This document shows positions 10,183-19,305 of a stretch of DNA of 64,000 nucleotides, piece after piece (the stretch's first letter is position 1; every line of letters begins with the position of its first letter). The notes beneath the pieces were generated by a model. That model was not told the DNA's origin, ran no database searches, and saw only the letters and a program-made list of their open reading frames with translations. A program made the translations under genes and the position numbers. The stretch comes from a bacterium D16-76 (GTDB taxonomy: Bacteria > Bacillota > Clostridia > Oscillospirales > Acutalibacteraceae): contig QZEE01000004.1 of NCBI GenBank assembly GCA_009917445.1, forward strand, positions 62,001-126,000, written 5' to 3'.

Positions 10183-10917
10183 ATGCGCATCTTAGCCTGC
10201 GACGACGACAAAAGCATCCTGTCCCAGCTGGAAGCCTGCCTGCTGGAATATTTCGAAACAAACGCCCTGCCCCAGCCCCAGCTGTGCTTTTACCCAGACG
10301 GCCATAGGCTTCTAGAGGCAGAGGCGGCCCCCGGCCCAGAGCCCGCCAGCCTGGCCTTCCTGGACGTGGAAATGCCCGGCCTAACCGGCATCGACGTAGG
10401 CGCCCGGCTCATGGCCCAAAACCCCTACATGAAGATTTTCATCGTCACCTCCTACCCCGACTACTTAGACGACGCCATGCGCTTCCACGTCTTCCGCTAC
10501 CTTTCCAAGCCCATCGACAAGGCCCGCCTTTTCCGCAACCTGAAAGAAGCCCTCTGCCAGCTGGCCATGGATACCCGCCCCGTGCTCATCGAGACCGCCC
10601 AGGGCGCGGTGACCCGCCGTGCCGACGAAATCGTCATGGTAGAAAGTGAGGGCCGCCATTCAGCCGTGCAGGCGGTAGACGGCCTCTACCACGCCGCCCA
10701 GCCCATGGGCCATTGGGAAAAGGCCCTGCTGCCCGTAGGCAGCTTTTATAAGCCCCACCGCAGCTACCTTGTCAACATGAAATACGTGCGCCGCTTCACC
10801 TCCGCCCTCATCACCCTCTGCGGCCCAGACGGCGCCCCCTACACCGCCTATTTGACCCGCCGCCGGTACAAAGACTTTAAAAACACCTACATGCTCTACG
10901 TGGAGGCCATGCGCTGA
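10183..10917 (+). CDS. LytTR-family response regulator (AgrA/LytR type)
   Basis: Product of 244 residues. The receiver domain (1-125) has the acidic pocket CDDD at 6-9, the phosphoacceptor Asp61 in LAFLDVEMPG and a lysine in RYLSKPID. Residues about 135-240 form a LytTR DNA-binding domain (IVMVESEGRHSAVQ, FYKPHRSYLVNMKYV). LytTR regulators bind direct-repeat sites and often control bacteriocin, quorum-sensing or surface functions. Its stop and the kinase ATG overlap by one base (TGATG). The obvious downstream target is the glycosyltransferase-ABC exporter operon starting at 12020, but no LytTR site was identified. Confidence 0.93.
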   Translation: MRILACDDDKSILSQLEACLLEYFETNALPQPQLCFYPDGHRLLEAEAAPGPEPASLAFLDVEMPGLTGIDVGARLMAQNPYMKIFIVTSYPDYLDDAMRFHVFRYLSKPIDKARLFRNLKEALCQLAMDTRPVLIETAQGAVTRRADEIVMVESEGRHSAVQAVDGLYHAAQPMGHWEKALLPVGSFYKPHRSYLVNMKYVRRFTSALITLCGPDGAPYTAYLTRRRYKDFKNTYMLYVEAMR

Positions 10918-11882
10918 TGAAAGAGACATTTTCCCTGGCCCTGGGCTTTTTAGGCCTGGCCCTGTGCGGCTGGCTGTTGTATAAGGGCTACTCCCGCCTG
11001 TGCGCCCGCCTGGCAAAAACCGGCCGCTTTTTCCAGGATGCCGCCCCAGCCGCCGCCATGCTCACAGGCTTTTCCCTGTGTACCCTGTTCATGCTGTTCA
11101 CTATGGGCTACAGCGTGGCCGTGGTGGGGCTGCCCCTTACCCTGGGGTCGGTGCTGCTGGCCGGGGTGCTGGTGCTGGCAGTAGACAACCTGCTGATCTT
11201 CCTGGGCTACCACATCAACCAAGAGCTCAACCACCGGGACCTGGACCACCAGCTCCTGCGCCAAAAGCGCCGTACCGAAGCCGACTACTACGCCGCCCTG
11301 GAAGAGCAGTACGACCGCCAGCGGGTGCTTATCCACGATATCCGCAAGCACCTGTCCGCCATCCGCGACCTGGCCGCAGAAGGGGACAGCCAGGCCATCG
11401 CCCGCTATGTAGCCCAGCTGGAAGATTCCCCGGCCCTGCGGCGCAAGGCCCGCATCTGCGGCAACCACCTGCTGGACGTCGTCCTCTGCCGCTGCCAGGA
11501 GGTTTGCCAAAGCCAGGGCATCGCCTTTGCCGCCGACGTGCGGGAGGGCGCGGCCGATTTTTTAGAGCAGGCAGACATCACCGCCCTTTTCGGCAACCTT
11601 TTAGAAAACGCCATAGAAGCCGCCGCCGGCGCCCCCACCGCCTATATCGAGCTTTCCGCCGGCGCCCGCCCCGGGGGCTCCCTGCTGGTCACCCTGGTAA
11701 ACACCTGCGCGCACCCCCCGGAAAGCGACGGCGCCGGGGGGTTCTTAACCCGCAAGGCCCAGCGGGGGCAGCACGGCCTGGGCCTGAAAAGCGTAAAAGC
11801 CGTCGTACAAAAGCACGGCGGTTCCCTGCGGCAGTATTACGAGGAAGGGGCCGGCCTCTTCCACACCGTGGTGCTGCTGTAA
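10917..11882 (+). CDS. GHKL-domain sensor histidine kinase (AgrC-like)
   Basis: Product of 321 residues. Two or three hydrophobic helices occupy the first 105 residues, a small sensor compared with AgrC. The phosphoacceptor histidine lies in RVLIHDIRKHLSAIRDL. The GHKL ATPase part has the N box FGNLLENAIEAA and a glycine-rich box in GQHGLGLKSVKAVV. Partner of the preceding regulator with a one-base overlap. The signal is unknown; no AgrB/AgrD-like genes are next to it. An intrinsic terminator follows six bases later. Confidence 0.92.
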   Translation: MKETFSLALGFLGLALCGWLLYKGYSRLCARLAKTGRFFQDAAPAAAMLTGFSLCTLFMLFTMGYSVAVVGLPLTLGSVLLAGVLVLAVDNLLIFLGYHINQELNHRDLDHQLLRQKRRTEADYYAALEEQYDRQRVLIHDIRKHLSAIRDLAAEGDSQAIARYVAQLEDSPALRRKARICGNHLLDVVLCRCQEVCQSQGIAFAADVREGAADFLEQADITALFGNLLENAIEAAAGAPTAYIELSAGARPGGSLLVTLVNTCAHPPESDGAGGFLTRKAQRGQHGLGLKSVKAVVQKHGGSLRQYYEEGAGLFHTVVLL

Positions 11883-11887
11883 CCAGC

Positions 11888-11918
11888 AAAAAGCCTCCCT
11901 GTTTTGGGGAGGCTTTTT
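11888..11918. terminator. Intrinsic terminator after the two-component pair
   Basis: AAAAAGCCTCCC and GGGAGGCTTTTT form a perfect 12-base stem with a six-base loop, ending in a T-run. Confidence 0.9.
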
Positions 11919-11967
11919 GCACCCCCGACCAAAACTGCGCGATTTTCGACCACTCATGCAAACCCCC

Positions 11968-11995
11968 TTGTAAATCCCTTTCAAGATGGTATACT
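11968..11995 (+). promoter_or_regulatory. Promoter of the glycosyltransferase-exporter operon
   Basis: TTGTAA (11968-11973) and TATACT (11990-11995) with a 16-base spacer. An AAAGGAGG ribosome site follows, close before the ATG at 12020. Confidence 0.7.
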
Positions 11996-12019
11996 GGGTC
12001 AAAAGGAGGATGATTTTGT

Positions 12020-12376
12020 ATGAACCCGCTTGTTTCCGTCCTGATCCCCGTATACCAGGTAGAAGCCTATCTGCCCCGGTGCCTGGATTCCCTCTTGGCC
12101 CAGACCTACCGGCCCCTGGAAGTCCTGATGGTAGACGACGGCTCAACAGACCAAAGCGTGGCGGCCGCCCAGCCCTATCTCCAGCAGGCCGCCGTCCCCA
12201 TGTCCTTAGAGCTCTCCCCGCACCAGGGCGTCTCCCATTCCCGCCAAAGGCTGGTAGAGCGCGCCCAGGGCGAATACTGCTTTTTCCTGGACTCCGACGA
12301 CTACCTGGACCCCCAAACCATAGAGGTGCTTGTCCGCACCGCCCAGCAAAAAGGCGCCGATTATGGTCCAGTGTAA
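12020..12376 (+). CDS. Family 2 glycosyltransferase, N-terminal fragment (frameshifted)
   Basis: Encodes 118 residues of a GT-A fold: start VSVLIPVYQVEAYLPRCLDS, nucleotide-binding DDGSTD and the metal-binding DSDD in CFFLDSDDYLD. It then ends at a TAA (12374-12376), although GT2 enzymes need another 100 or more residues. The missing part continues without a gap in the next frame (feature at 12330-13913). A one-base change between the A5 run at 12348-12352 and the GATTATGG at 12359-12366 explains the break. Ribosome site AAAGGAGG is strong. Whether this is a true mutation, a phase-variable site or a sequencing error cannot be decided here. Confidence 0.85.
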   Translation: MNPLVSVLIPVYQVEAYLPRCLDSLLAQTYRPLEVLMVDDGSTDQSVAAAQPYLQQAAVPMSLELSPHQGVSHSRQRLVERAQGEYCFFLDSDDYLDPQTIEVLVRTAQQKGADYGPV

Positions 12377-13913
12377 AATGGAGCGCACCCAAGAAAACGC
12401 CCTGCCCCCCGTGGACTGCAGCAGCCCGGACATACAGGTCTACAGCGGCAAGACCCCCTGCATGGCCGCATATCTAGGGGCGTTTTCCCCCCTGCGCTGC
12501 ATGCTGGCGGCAAAGCTCTACCGGCGCGGGCTCCTTTCAGGCATCCCCTTCCCCATAGGGAAAATCCACGAGGACGAAGCCACCATGCACCGCATCATAA
12601 GCCGCGCCCAGCGGGTGGCCTGCGTGGGGCTGCCCCTTTACCACTATTTTACCAACCCCGCCAGCATCATGAAGCGCCGCTTTACCTACGCCCGCTACGA
12701 TATCCTGGACGCCATCCGGGACCGCATAGAATATTCCTACAGCCAGGGCTGTTACTTCCTGGCAAAGCTAGGCTGCCTCCACTACATAACCGCCTGCGCC
12801 AATATGATCCGCCAGACCATCCAGGAGATCGACCCCCAGGACCCCCACATCCCCTGGCTGCGGGAGCGCTACAAGGCCATGGCCGCCTATTTCCTGTCCA
12901 CCGGCATCCCCAAGCCAGGCCTGCAAGACCGCATCCGCCGCCAGCTCCAAGACCCCATCCCCGACCACATCGGCAATTATTTTGACACAGCCCGCCAATA
13001 TTATAAAGAAAGGATGTCCCGGATGAAAAAGATTTCCATCATCATCCCCGTCTACAACAACCCCAAAGAGCTGCGCCTAACCCTCCGCTCCATCGCAAAC
13101 GCCGACTTCCCCCTAAACGACCTGGAAGTGCTCGTCTGCGACGACGGCTCTTCCCTCGGCATGAAGGCCGCAGCCGAAGAGTATGGGGATAAGCTCACCA
13201 TCCGCTATTTCTGGCAGGAGGACAAAGGCTTCCGCCCCGGCACAGCCCGCAACATGGGCATCCGTGCCGCCCAGGGCCAGCTGTGCCTGTTCTTGGACAG
13301 CGGCGTCATCCTCACCACCGGCTGCCTGCAGGAGCACTGGCGCCTTTACCAGCAGCACGGCCCCAAGCTGGTGGCCCTGGGCTACATCTACGGCAACGAC
13401 ATCGTCTCCGACCTGGACGAAATGCGGCAGATCATTGATACCCACACCCCCGACGAAGCCGCCGACCTCATGGCCCAGCGCCATATGGTAGACGGCCGCG
13501 AGCGGGACTACGCCCAGTGCGGCGACGACCTTTCCCGCTGGCCCGCCCCCTGGATGGAGCTTTGGAGCCTGCATTTCTCCGTGCCCACCAGCTTTATGCG
13601 GGAAGAGGGCGTCTATTTTGACGACTTCTTCTGCACCTGGGGCTGCGAGGATAACGACTTCGGCATCCAAGCCCACAGCAAAGGGGCCCTCTTCGTGCTG
13701 GCCCGCGACGCCAAAGCCCTCCACTACCCGGCCAAAGTCCGCAGCTATGACCGCCTGCACAACGACCCGGATTTCCGCGCCGGCTGGCTGAAAAATAAAG
13801 AGTACCTGAAACAAAAATGGCCCAACCACCAGCTTGTGCAGCTATGGCTGGAAAAGGGCGGCAAAGCCATTAAAGACCTGCCCCTGCTGCCCCCCCGGGA
13901 GGCAAACCTATGA
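12330..13913 (+). CDS. Remainder of first GT2 domain fused to a second GT2 domain
   Basis: The frame opens with a TTG at 12330 only because it overlaps the previous fragment; useful coding starts near 12360 (IMVQCKMERTQE). Residues about 10-225 complete the first glycosyltransferase (GKIHEDEATMHRII is the usual acceptor-side motif). Residues 232-527 are a complete second family 2 enzyme: KKISIIIPVYNN, VCDDGSS, FLDSGVIL and CTWGCEDNDFGIQ, as in glycosyltransferases of the galactosyltransferase-like C-terminal type. AAGAAAGGA lies before an ATG at 13024, so the second domain may once have been its own gene or may still start internally. The last codons overlap the ABC exporter start by four bases. 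Confidence 0.85.
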   Translation: MSAPPSKKAPIMVQCKMERTQENALPPVDCSSPDIQVYSGKTPCMAAYLGAFSPLRCMLAAKLYRRGLLSGIPFPIGKIHEDEATMHRIISRAQRVACVGLPLYHYFTNPASIMKRRFTYARYDILDAIRDRIEYSYSQGCYFLAKLGCLHYITACANMIRQTIQEIDPQDPHIPWLRERYKAMAAYFLSTGIPKPGLQDRIRRQLQDPIPDHIGNYFDTARQYYKERMSRMKKISIIIPVYNNPKELRLTLRSIANADFPLNDLEVLVCDDGSSLGMKAAAEEYGDKLTIRYFWQEDKGFRPGTARNMGIRAAQGQLCLFLDSGVILTTGCLQEHWRLYQQHGPKLVALGYIYGNDIVSDLDEMRQIIDTHTPDEAADLMAQRHMVDGRERDYAQCGDDLSRWPAPWMELWSLHFSVPTSFMREEGVYFDDFFCTWGCEDNDFGIQAHSKGALFVLARDAKALHYPAKVRSYDRLHNDPDFRAGWLKNKEYLKQKWPNHQLVQLWLEKGGKAIKDLPLLPPREANL

Positions 13914-15646
13914 AAACAGGGGCCCTGCTGCGCTTTTATATCGACAACCGCAAATACCTGCCGGGCATTGTGCTGATCGTAGGCCTGTCCCTGTGCTCAG
14001 GCATGCTGAAAATGCTTTCCGCCGCCTACTGGGGCCGCTCCCTAGACTACGGCGTGGCAGGCCTCACCCAAGAAATGCTCACCGCCGCCGGCATGATGGC
14101 CTTTTTCATCCTGCTGGACTGCGCCCGCACCGCCCTGCATTACCGCATCATCGGCCGCATAACCGAGGACATGTTCCTGGGCGTGCGGGTCCGGGCCTTT
14201 CAAAAGCTGTGCCGGGCCAGCCTCCCCGATCTGGAACAGGGCTTCCGCACCGGCGACGTAGCCGCCCGCCTGGGGGGCGATATCGATTTCCTCAGCAACT
14301 TTTCCGCCGGGCACATCAGCAATTTTTCCCGGGTCCTCTTTTCCGGCGTCTTCAGCCTTACCGCCTGCATCTTCATTTCCTGGCAGCTTTCCATTGCCTA
14401 CCTCATCCTCCTGCCGGTGTCCCTGTGGGTGGTGGGGGCCATCAGCCGGCCCATACAAGAGCAGGGCAAGCGCTCCATGGACCACACCGGCGCCGCCATG
14501 AGCACCGCCGCCGGCGCGGTCTCCGGGGCCCTTACCGTAAAAGCCTTTGCCGCTGAAGAAGCCCTGTGCCAGCGCTTCAACAAAGCTGCCGACGAAGCCT
14601 ACAGCCAAAAGGTGCGCTCCGAAAAGCTGGGCATGAAAATGACAGCCGTCAAATATATCGCCACCGTGGCCCAAACCATGAGCCTCTTCCTGCTGGGCTC
14701 CTGGCTGGTGTCCTCGGGGCGGCTTACGGTGGGGGGCTTTGTCAGCTTCGTGGCCCTCAGCGGCTATATAACCGACTGCCTCAGCCAGTCCGACTACATG
14801 TTCAAAAGCATCCGCAACGCCTCTGCCAGCGCCCAGCGCTATTACGAGGTCCTGGACATCCCCGACGAGCCCACCGGCCCCGTCTGCCAGCCCATCGGCG
14901 GGGCCCCCGCCCCCTGCGCCGCCCAAAACCTGGGCTTTGCCTACAGCTTAGGCGGCCGCCCCGTGCTGGACGGCTTGACCCTGTCCATACCCGCCGGGAA
15001 AAAGGTGGCCGTGGTGGGGGCCAGCGGCTGCGGCAAATCCACCCTCATAAAGCTGATCTGCCGCCTGCACCTGCCCCTTTCCGGCAGCCTTACCCTCTTT
15101 GGGGCCCAGGCCGAGGAGTGGGCCCCGGAAAAGCTGCGGGCCCACATCTCCCTGGTCACCCAGGACCCCTGCCTTTTTGGGGGCAGCTTTTATGACAACG
15201 TGGCCCTGGGCCGCCCCGGGGCCACCCGGGCCCAGTGCGAGGCCGCCCTGCGCAGCGTGCGCCTGTGGGACTTTGTCTGCACCTTCCCCGAAGGCATGGA
15301 CCACCCCATCGGCGAAGGGGGCCAAAACCTTTCCGGCGGGCAGAAGCAGCGGCTGTGCATAGCCCGGGCCATGGTAAAGCAGGCCCCCCTGGTGCTGCTG
15401 GACGAACCTACCTCCGCCCTGGATATGCAAACCGAGCGTGAAGTGCAGCAGGCCCTGGACCGCCTGCTGGAAGGCCGCTCGGCTGTCATCATCGCCCACC
15501 GGCTTTCCACCGTGCAGGGGGCCGACTACATCTATGTGCTGGAAAAAGGCCGTGTAGCCGAAGAGGGCAGCCCCCAGGCCCTCCTAAGCCAGCGGGGCCG
15601 CTACTATGAAATGTGCCGCCTGCAGGGCCTGGAGGTGGGGCCATGA
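13910..15646 (+). CDS. ABC exporter half-transporter (membrane + ATPase)
   Basis: Product of 578 residues. Six membrane helices lie in the first 310 residues, then a nucleotide-binding domain with Walker A GASGCGKST, signature NLSGGQKQR, Walker B LVLLDEPTSALD and switch histidine in IIAHRLST. All catalytic residues are present. It overlaps both neighbours by four bases and pairs with the next gene to form a heterodimeric type I exporter. With glycosyltransferases upstream it could export a glycosylated peptide, lipid or oligosaccharide; that is inference from gene order. No N-terminal C39 peptidase is attached and no precursor peptide gene was found nearby. Confidence 0.93.
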   Translation: MKTGALLRFYIDNRKYLPGIVLIVGLSLCSGMLKMLSAAYWGRSLDYGVAGLTQEMLTAAGMMAFFILLDCARTALHYRIIGRITEDMFLGVRVRAFQKLCRASLPDLEQGFRTGDVAARLGGDIDFLSNFSAGHISNFSRVLFSGVFSLTACIFISWQLSIAYLILLPVSLWVVGAISRPIQEQGKRSMDHTGAAMSTAAGAVSGALTVKAFAAEEALCQRFNKAADEAYSQKVRSEKLGMKMTAVKYIATVAQTMSLFLLGSWLVSSGRLTVGGFVSFVALSGYITDCLSQSDYMFKSIRNASASAQRYYEVLDIPDEPTGPVCQPIGGAPAPCAAQNLGFAYSLGGRPVLDGLTLSIPAGKKVAVVGASGCGKSTLIKLICRLHLPLSGSLTLFGAQAEEWAPEKLRAHISLVTQDPCLFGGSFYDNVALGRPGATRAQCEAALRSVRLWDFVCTFPEGMDHPIGEGGQNLSGGQKQRLCIARAMVKQAPLVLLDEPTSALDMQTEREVQQALDRLLEGRSAVIIAHRLSTVQGADYIYVLEKGRVAEEGSPQALLSQRGRYYEMCRLQGLEVGP

Positions 15647-17394
15647 AAAAGACACCGGCTGTCAAGCTCTTTTGGGGGTGCTTCCAGGCCCTGGGCCCCG
15701 CCCGGGGCAAATACCTGCTGGGCCTGCTGCTAAGCGGCTGCGAGTTCGCCCTCCTCTTTGCCATGCCCTATGTAAACCAGACGCTCCTGGACATCGTCAC
15801 CGGCGCCCGCAAAGACAACATCTTCGGCACGCTGCTGGCCATGCTGGGGCTGTTCCTGCTGCTGTCGCCCCCGGTGGTGTACGGCGCGTACCTGCGGGCC
15901 ACCTGCGCCGAGCTTGCCGGCTCCAACCTGCGCAAAGCCGTGTTCCGCCACATTGTCCACATGCCCGGCAAAAGCTTGGGCGACCTCAAAACCGGCGACT
16001 ACCTCACCCGCCTGGGCAGCGACTGTGCCCACTGCGGCAACGCCCTGGGGGGCTTTTCCCTGGTGCAGCTGCTGCGGTTTGCGGTGGTGTTCCCGGCGGC
16101 CCTTGTGCTGCTGCTTTTGCGGGACTGGCGCATTGCCCTGGCCGGGGTGCTGTACGGCTGCGTCAACCTGTCCCTGTCCCTGTACCTGAACCCCCGCGCC
16201 AAAGGCCAGGAAGCCATAGCCAAAGAAGAGGTAGCCCGTTCCACTTCCTTTCTGGTAGAGGCCCTTCGGGCCATGCCCGTCGTCCGGGTGTTTGTCATGG
16301 GCCAAGAGCTCTCCCGGCGCTACCAGGCCATATGCGGCAGCATCCGGGCCAAGCGCATAAAATACCAGAACATCATCGGCCTTACCTACGGCGCGGTAGA
16401 TTTCTTCGCCCAGTCCGCCCAGGCCGTGGGCTTCATCCTGGGCATCCTGCTGGCAAAGGACGGCCAGACCTTAGGCCAGGCTGCCTTTAACGCCACGCTT
16501 ATGGGCCTCATGGGCGACGCCGTCTACCGGCTCAGCACCTTCCTGCTCCTGTACCAGTCCAACCTGGTTTCCATGGAGCGGGTGCGGGACCTGCTGGACC
16601 GCCCCCTGGAAGACCTGGGGGCCGGCAGCGCCCCGGCGGACGCCCCCCAGGGCCCCGCCGTCCAGCTGCGCCAGGTAAGCTTCTCCTACGGCCCCGGCTC
16701 CCCCGCCATACGGGGCCTTACCCTTACCCTGCACCCCGGCGAGCGCCTTGCCGTAGTGGGCGGCTCCGGCGGGGGCAAATCCACCCTTGTAAAGCTGCTG
16801 CAGGGCTTCTACCAGCCCACCTCCGGGGAGATCGCCTACTTTGGCCGCACCGGCCTGTCCCTTTCCGCCATCCGCGGCCTCTTTGCCTACGTCCCCCAGG
16901 AATCCACCCTCTTTGACGGCACCATCCGGGAAAACATCGCCCTGGGCCGCCCAGATGCCACGGAAGAAGAGGTTGCCCGCGCCGCCCAAATGGCCGACAT
17001 CCATAACTTTATCCTGTCCCTGCCCGGCGGCTACGGGGCCCAGGCCGGGGAGCAGGGGGGCCGCCTTTCCGGCGGCCAGCGGCAGCGCATAGCCCTGGCC
17101 CGGGCCATCCTGAAAAACGCCCCCATCCTCCTGTTAGACGAAGCCACCGCCTCCCTGGACCCAGCCGCTGAAAAAGAGGTGCAGCGCTGCATCGACCGCA
17201 TATCGGCCCGCACCACCACCGTCACCGTAGCCCACCGCCTAAGCACCATCGAAAACGCCAGCCGCATCCTGGTGATGGAAGGGGGGCGCATCGTAGAAGA
17301 AGGTACCTTCCCCCAGCTCATGGCCCTGGGCGGGCGATTCAAAGAGCTGTACGAAAGCCAGCAGCGGGAAGAGCAGCTGGCCGCGGCCCCTTAA
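15643..17394 (+). CDS. ABC exporter half-transporter, second subunit
   Basis: Product of 583 residues from the ATG at 15643 (ATGA overlap with the preceding stop, GAGGTGGGG just before). The membrane domain covers about residues 15-310; the ATPase domain has Walker A GGSGGGKST, signature RLSGGQRQR, Walker B ILLLDEATASLD and TVAHRLST. Both ATP sites of the pair appear competent, unlike many heterodimeric exporters where one is degenerate. It is the last gene of the operon begun at 12020. A symmetrical hairpin separates it from the convergent CotH gene. Confidence 0.93.
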   Translation: MKKTPAVKLFWGCFQALGPARGKYLLGLLLSGCEFALLFAMPYVNQTLLDIVTGARKDNIFGTLLAMLGLFLLLSPPVVYGAYLRATCAELAGSNLRKAVFRHIVHMPGKSLGDLKTGDYLTRLGSDCAHCGNALGGFSLVQLLRFAVVFPAALVLLLLRDWRIALAGVLYGCVNLSLSLYLNPRAKGQEAIAKEEVARSTSFLVEALRAMPVVRVFVMGQELSRRYQAICGSIRAKRIKYQNIIGLTYGAVDFFAQSAQAVGFILGILLAKDGQTLGQAAFNATLMGLMGDAVYRLSTFLLLYQSNLVSMERVRDLLDRPLEDLGAGSAPADAPQGPAVQLRQVSFSYGPGSPAIRGLTLTLHPGERLAVVGGSGGGKSTLVKLLQGFYQPTSGEIAYFGRTGLSLSAIRGLFAYVPQESTLFDGTIRENIALGRPDATEEEVARAAQMADIHNFILSLPGGYGAQAGEQGGRLSGGQRQRIALARAILKNAPILLLDEATASLDPAAEKEVQRCIDRISARTTTVTVAHRLSTIENASRILVMEGGRIVEEGTFPQLMALGGRFKELYESQQREEQLAAAP

Positions 17395-17408
17395 AAAACC
17401 AACACAGC

Positions 17409-17439
17409 AAGGCCCGCCTGCGGGGTACAGGCGGGCCTT
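17409..17439. terminator. Hairpin between convergent exporter and CotH operons
   Basis: AAGGCCCGCCTG and CAGGCGGGCCTT form a perfect 12-base stem with a seven-base loop. The T-rich run on the plus strand comes seven bases later (TTCTTTTTTT), so termination strength is uncertain. Confidence 0.65.
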
Positions 17440-17492
17440 GCCCATTCTTTTTTTGTGGATTCGCCCCCCAGCGCCCAAGCCCCAAACCGGGC

Positions 17493-19295
17493 CTAAGCCT
17501 TTTTCCGGTAGCCCCACACCACGCCGGCCCCCACAGCCAGCACAGCGGCGCTCACCCCCACCAGGGGCCAGCCCCCGGCAGGCGCCCCTTGCCCCGCCTG
17601 CCGTGCCTGATCCGGCGGCTGCCGGCTTTCCGGCGCCTCCATAGCGTCCGGCGGTTCTTCCAGGGCCCCGCTGCCATCCCGGCTTTCCCGGCCCCCGCCG
17701 GGCCCCATGCCGCCCATGCCTTTCCCGCCGGCCATACCCATGCCGCCCATGTCGCTTATCTCCAAATCCCCCGCGTCCACCAGAGCCTCCGGGTTTTCCG
17801 CCTGCCCCTCCTGGGTGGCAGGCACCGTGCCCGCCAGCTGCCCGCGTATGCTTTCCGCCCGCAGCCCGCAGAAATCCGCCAAAGCGTCAGCCCCCGCCTC
17901 AAATTCCTCATAGGTGCAGAACTTTGTGGGGTCCTTCTCCACATAAGGCGCAATCAGCTCCCGCGCCCTGCTAATAATCTCCCCGCACTCCCCCTCGGTA
18001 AAGAACAGCGTAAGGAACTCTTCAAAAAGCCCATGGTACTGCTGGGTATAACCTTCCTCCCCAAAGACCCATCCCAGCATAGGCCGCTCCTCTGCCGTGC
18101 CCCCCGAGACCGGGGTGTCAATGGGGTAATTCACCAGCTCTTTTGCCCCTTCCGCCCCCATAAAGCCCCCAAAGGCCAGGTTGTAATCCCAGGGCACCAT
18201 AAGCATCTGCCCGCCCTCTTCATAAAGGTAATAATTGTGTACCATAGACCCGGTGTAGCTGTCAAAATTGCAGACAAAGTTGTGCACCACAAAGTACCGC
18301 ATCACCTCTTCGGTAAATACCGTACCCTCCATGCCGCCGCCCTCATTCAGCCGTTTCAGGGCGTCAACCAGCCGTGCTTTGTCCGCGTCCGTCACATCGG
18401 TCTTGGCGTTGTCAAAAATGTTCGGGTAGCTGTCCACGTCGTCATCCGTGTAGACTAAACAAACATCCTCCGCCGCCATCCCGCCGGGCCCGCCCCCCGG
18501 AAAATCCCCGCCCCCATCAGGCGGCTGCATCCCCTCAGGCAACTCCCCCGAGGGTTCCCCGCCCCCATCAGGCGGCTGCATTCCCTCAGGCAACTCCCCC
18601 ATGGGCTCCTCATCCCCCCGGGCCTCCCGCCAATTGTCCATGTCAAACCCGCCGCCATTGCCCCGGCCGCCGCCCATGTCCATGTTGTCGGGCTTATAGA
18701 GCTCGCCATAATCCTTGCCAAAATTCCGCTGCAAAAAAGCCTCCTCCACGCCCTCCACAGCCAGGTACAGCCCCCAATCCTGGCCGTTTACAGTTATATA
18801 CGCATACGAGCACAAGGGGGCGGGCACGCCGAAGGCTCCCATCATCTGGTACACCAGGTAGTCCTTCATGCAGGTGTTGTCCTGTATCAGATTATTCAGG
18901 CTCAGCTTATCCAGCCCATAATAGCTCTGGCCGCTGTCATAGTGGTCAAACTCGATCTTAAAGCTGTAGCGCCCATTGCCATACTGGGCCACCTGCGTCA
19001 GCGAGGTGTTCCCCTTAGCCCGTATGCCCACATTCCTCTGGGCCTCGCCGTCTATCACCACCGAGCACAAAACATACTCCTCGTCTTCGCAGCCCTCGAT
19101 AAACTCTTCCCAGCCGTCCATAACAATGTCAATGGTGTGCACCCGCCCCGTGTCGAACAACCGCCCCTCATACCCGGGCGCCGCCGAAGCCCTCTGCAGC
19201 CCCAGCCCATCCCCGCCCATAAAGAGCACCGTAAGCACCAGGCATACCGCCAGCACGATGCCGCACACCCGGTCTATCTTCTTATGCGCCGCCAT
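17493..19295 (-). CDS. CotH-family (protein kinase-like) surface protein
   Basis: Product of 600 residues. A hydrophobic N-terminal segment (residues 10-30) and a C-terminal helix followed by RKKA suggest an exported, membrane-anchored protein. The CotH core is clear: GNTSLTQ early, a long middle, and NFDSYTGSMVHNYYLYEEGG followed by MVPWDYNLAFGGF. CotH of Bacillus spores is an atypical kinase that phosphorylates coat proteins. Insertions include two copies of GELPEGMQPPDGGG (residues about 230-270) and a Gly/Met-rich tail segment. Last gene of the VTC-DUF4956-CotH operon; ten bases from the preceding gene; ribosome site AAGGGGG. Confidence 0.88.
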   Translation of the reverse strand: MAAHKKIDRVCGIVLAVCLVLTVLFMGGDGLGLQRASAAPGYEGRLFDTGRVHTIDIVMDGWEEFIEGCEDEEYVLCSVVIDGEAQRNVGIRAKGNTSLTQVAQYGNGRYSFKIEFDHYDSGQSYYGLDKLSLNNLIQDNTCMKDYLVYQMMGAFGVPAPLCSYAYITVNGQDWGLYLAVEGVEEAFLQRNFGKDYGELYKPDNMDMGGGRGNGGGFDMDNWREARGDEEPMGELPEGMQPPDGGGEPSGELPEGMQPPDGGGDFPGGGPGGMAAEDVCLVYTDDDVDSYPNIFDNAKTDVTDADKARLVDALKRLNEGGGMEGTVFTEEVMRYFVVHNFVCNFDSYTGSMVHNYYLYEEGGQMLMVPWDYNLAFGGFMGAEGAKELVNYPIDTPVSGGTAEERPMLGWVFGEEGYTQQYHGLFEEFLTLFFTEGECGEIISRARELIAPYVEKDPTKFCTYEEFEAGADALADFCGLRAESIRGQLAGTVPATQEGQAENPEALVDAGDLEISDMGGMGMAGGKGMGGMGPGGGRESRDGSGALEEPPDAMEAPESRQPPDQARQAGQGAPAGGWPLVGVSAAVLAVGAGVVWGYRKKA

Positions 19296-19305
19296 ACGCG
19301 CCCCC

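Noticed and set aside
12348..12366. Programmed ribosomal frameshift in the glycosyltransferase
   Set aside because: The shift needed is +1 and the A5 tract does not form a usual slippery site with a downstream structure; mutation or read error is simpler.
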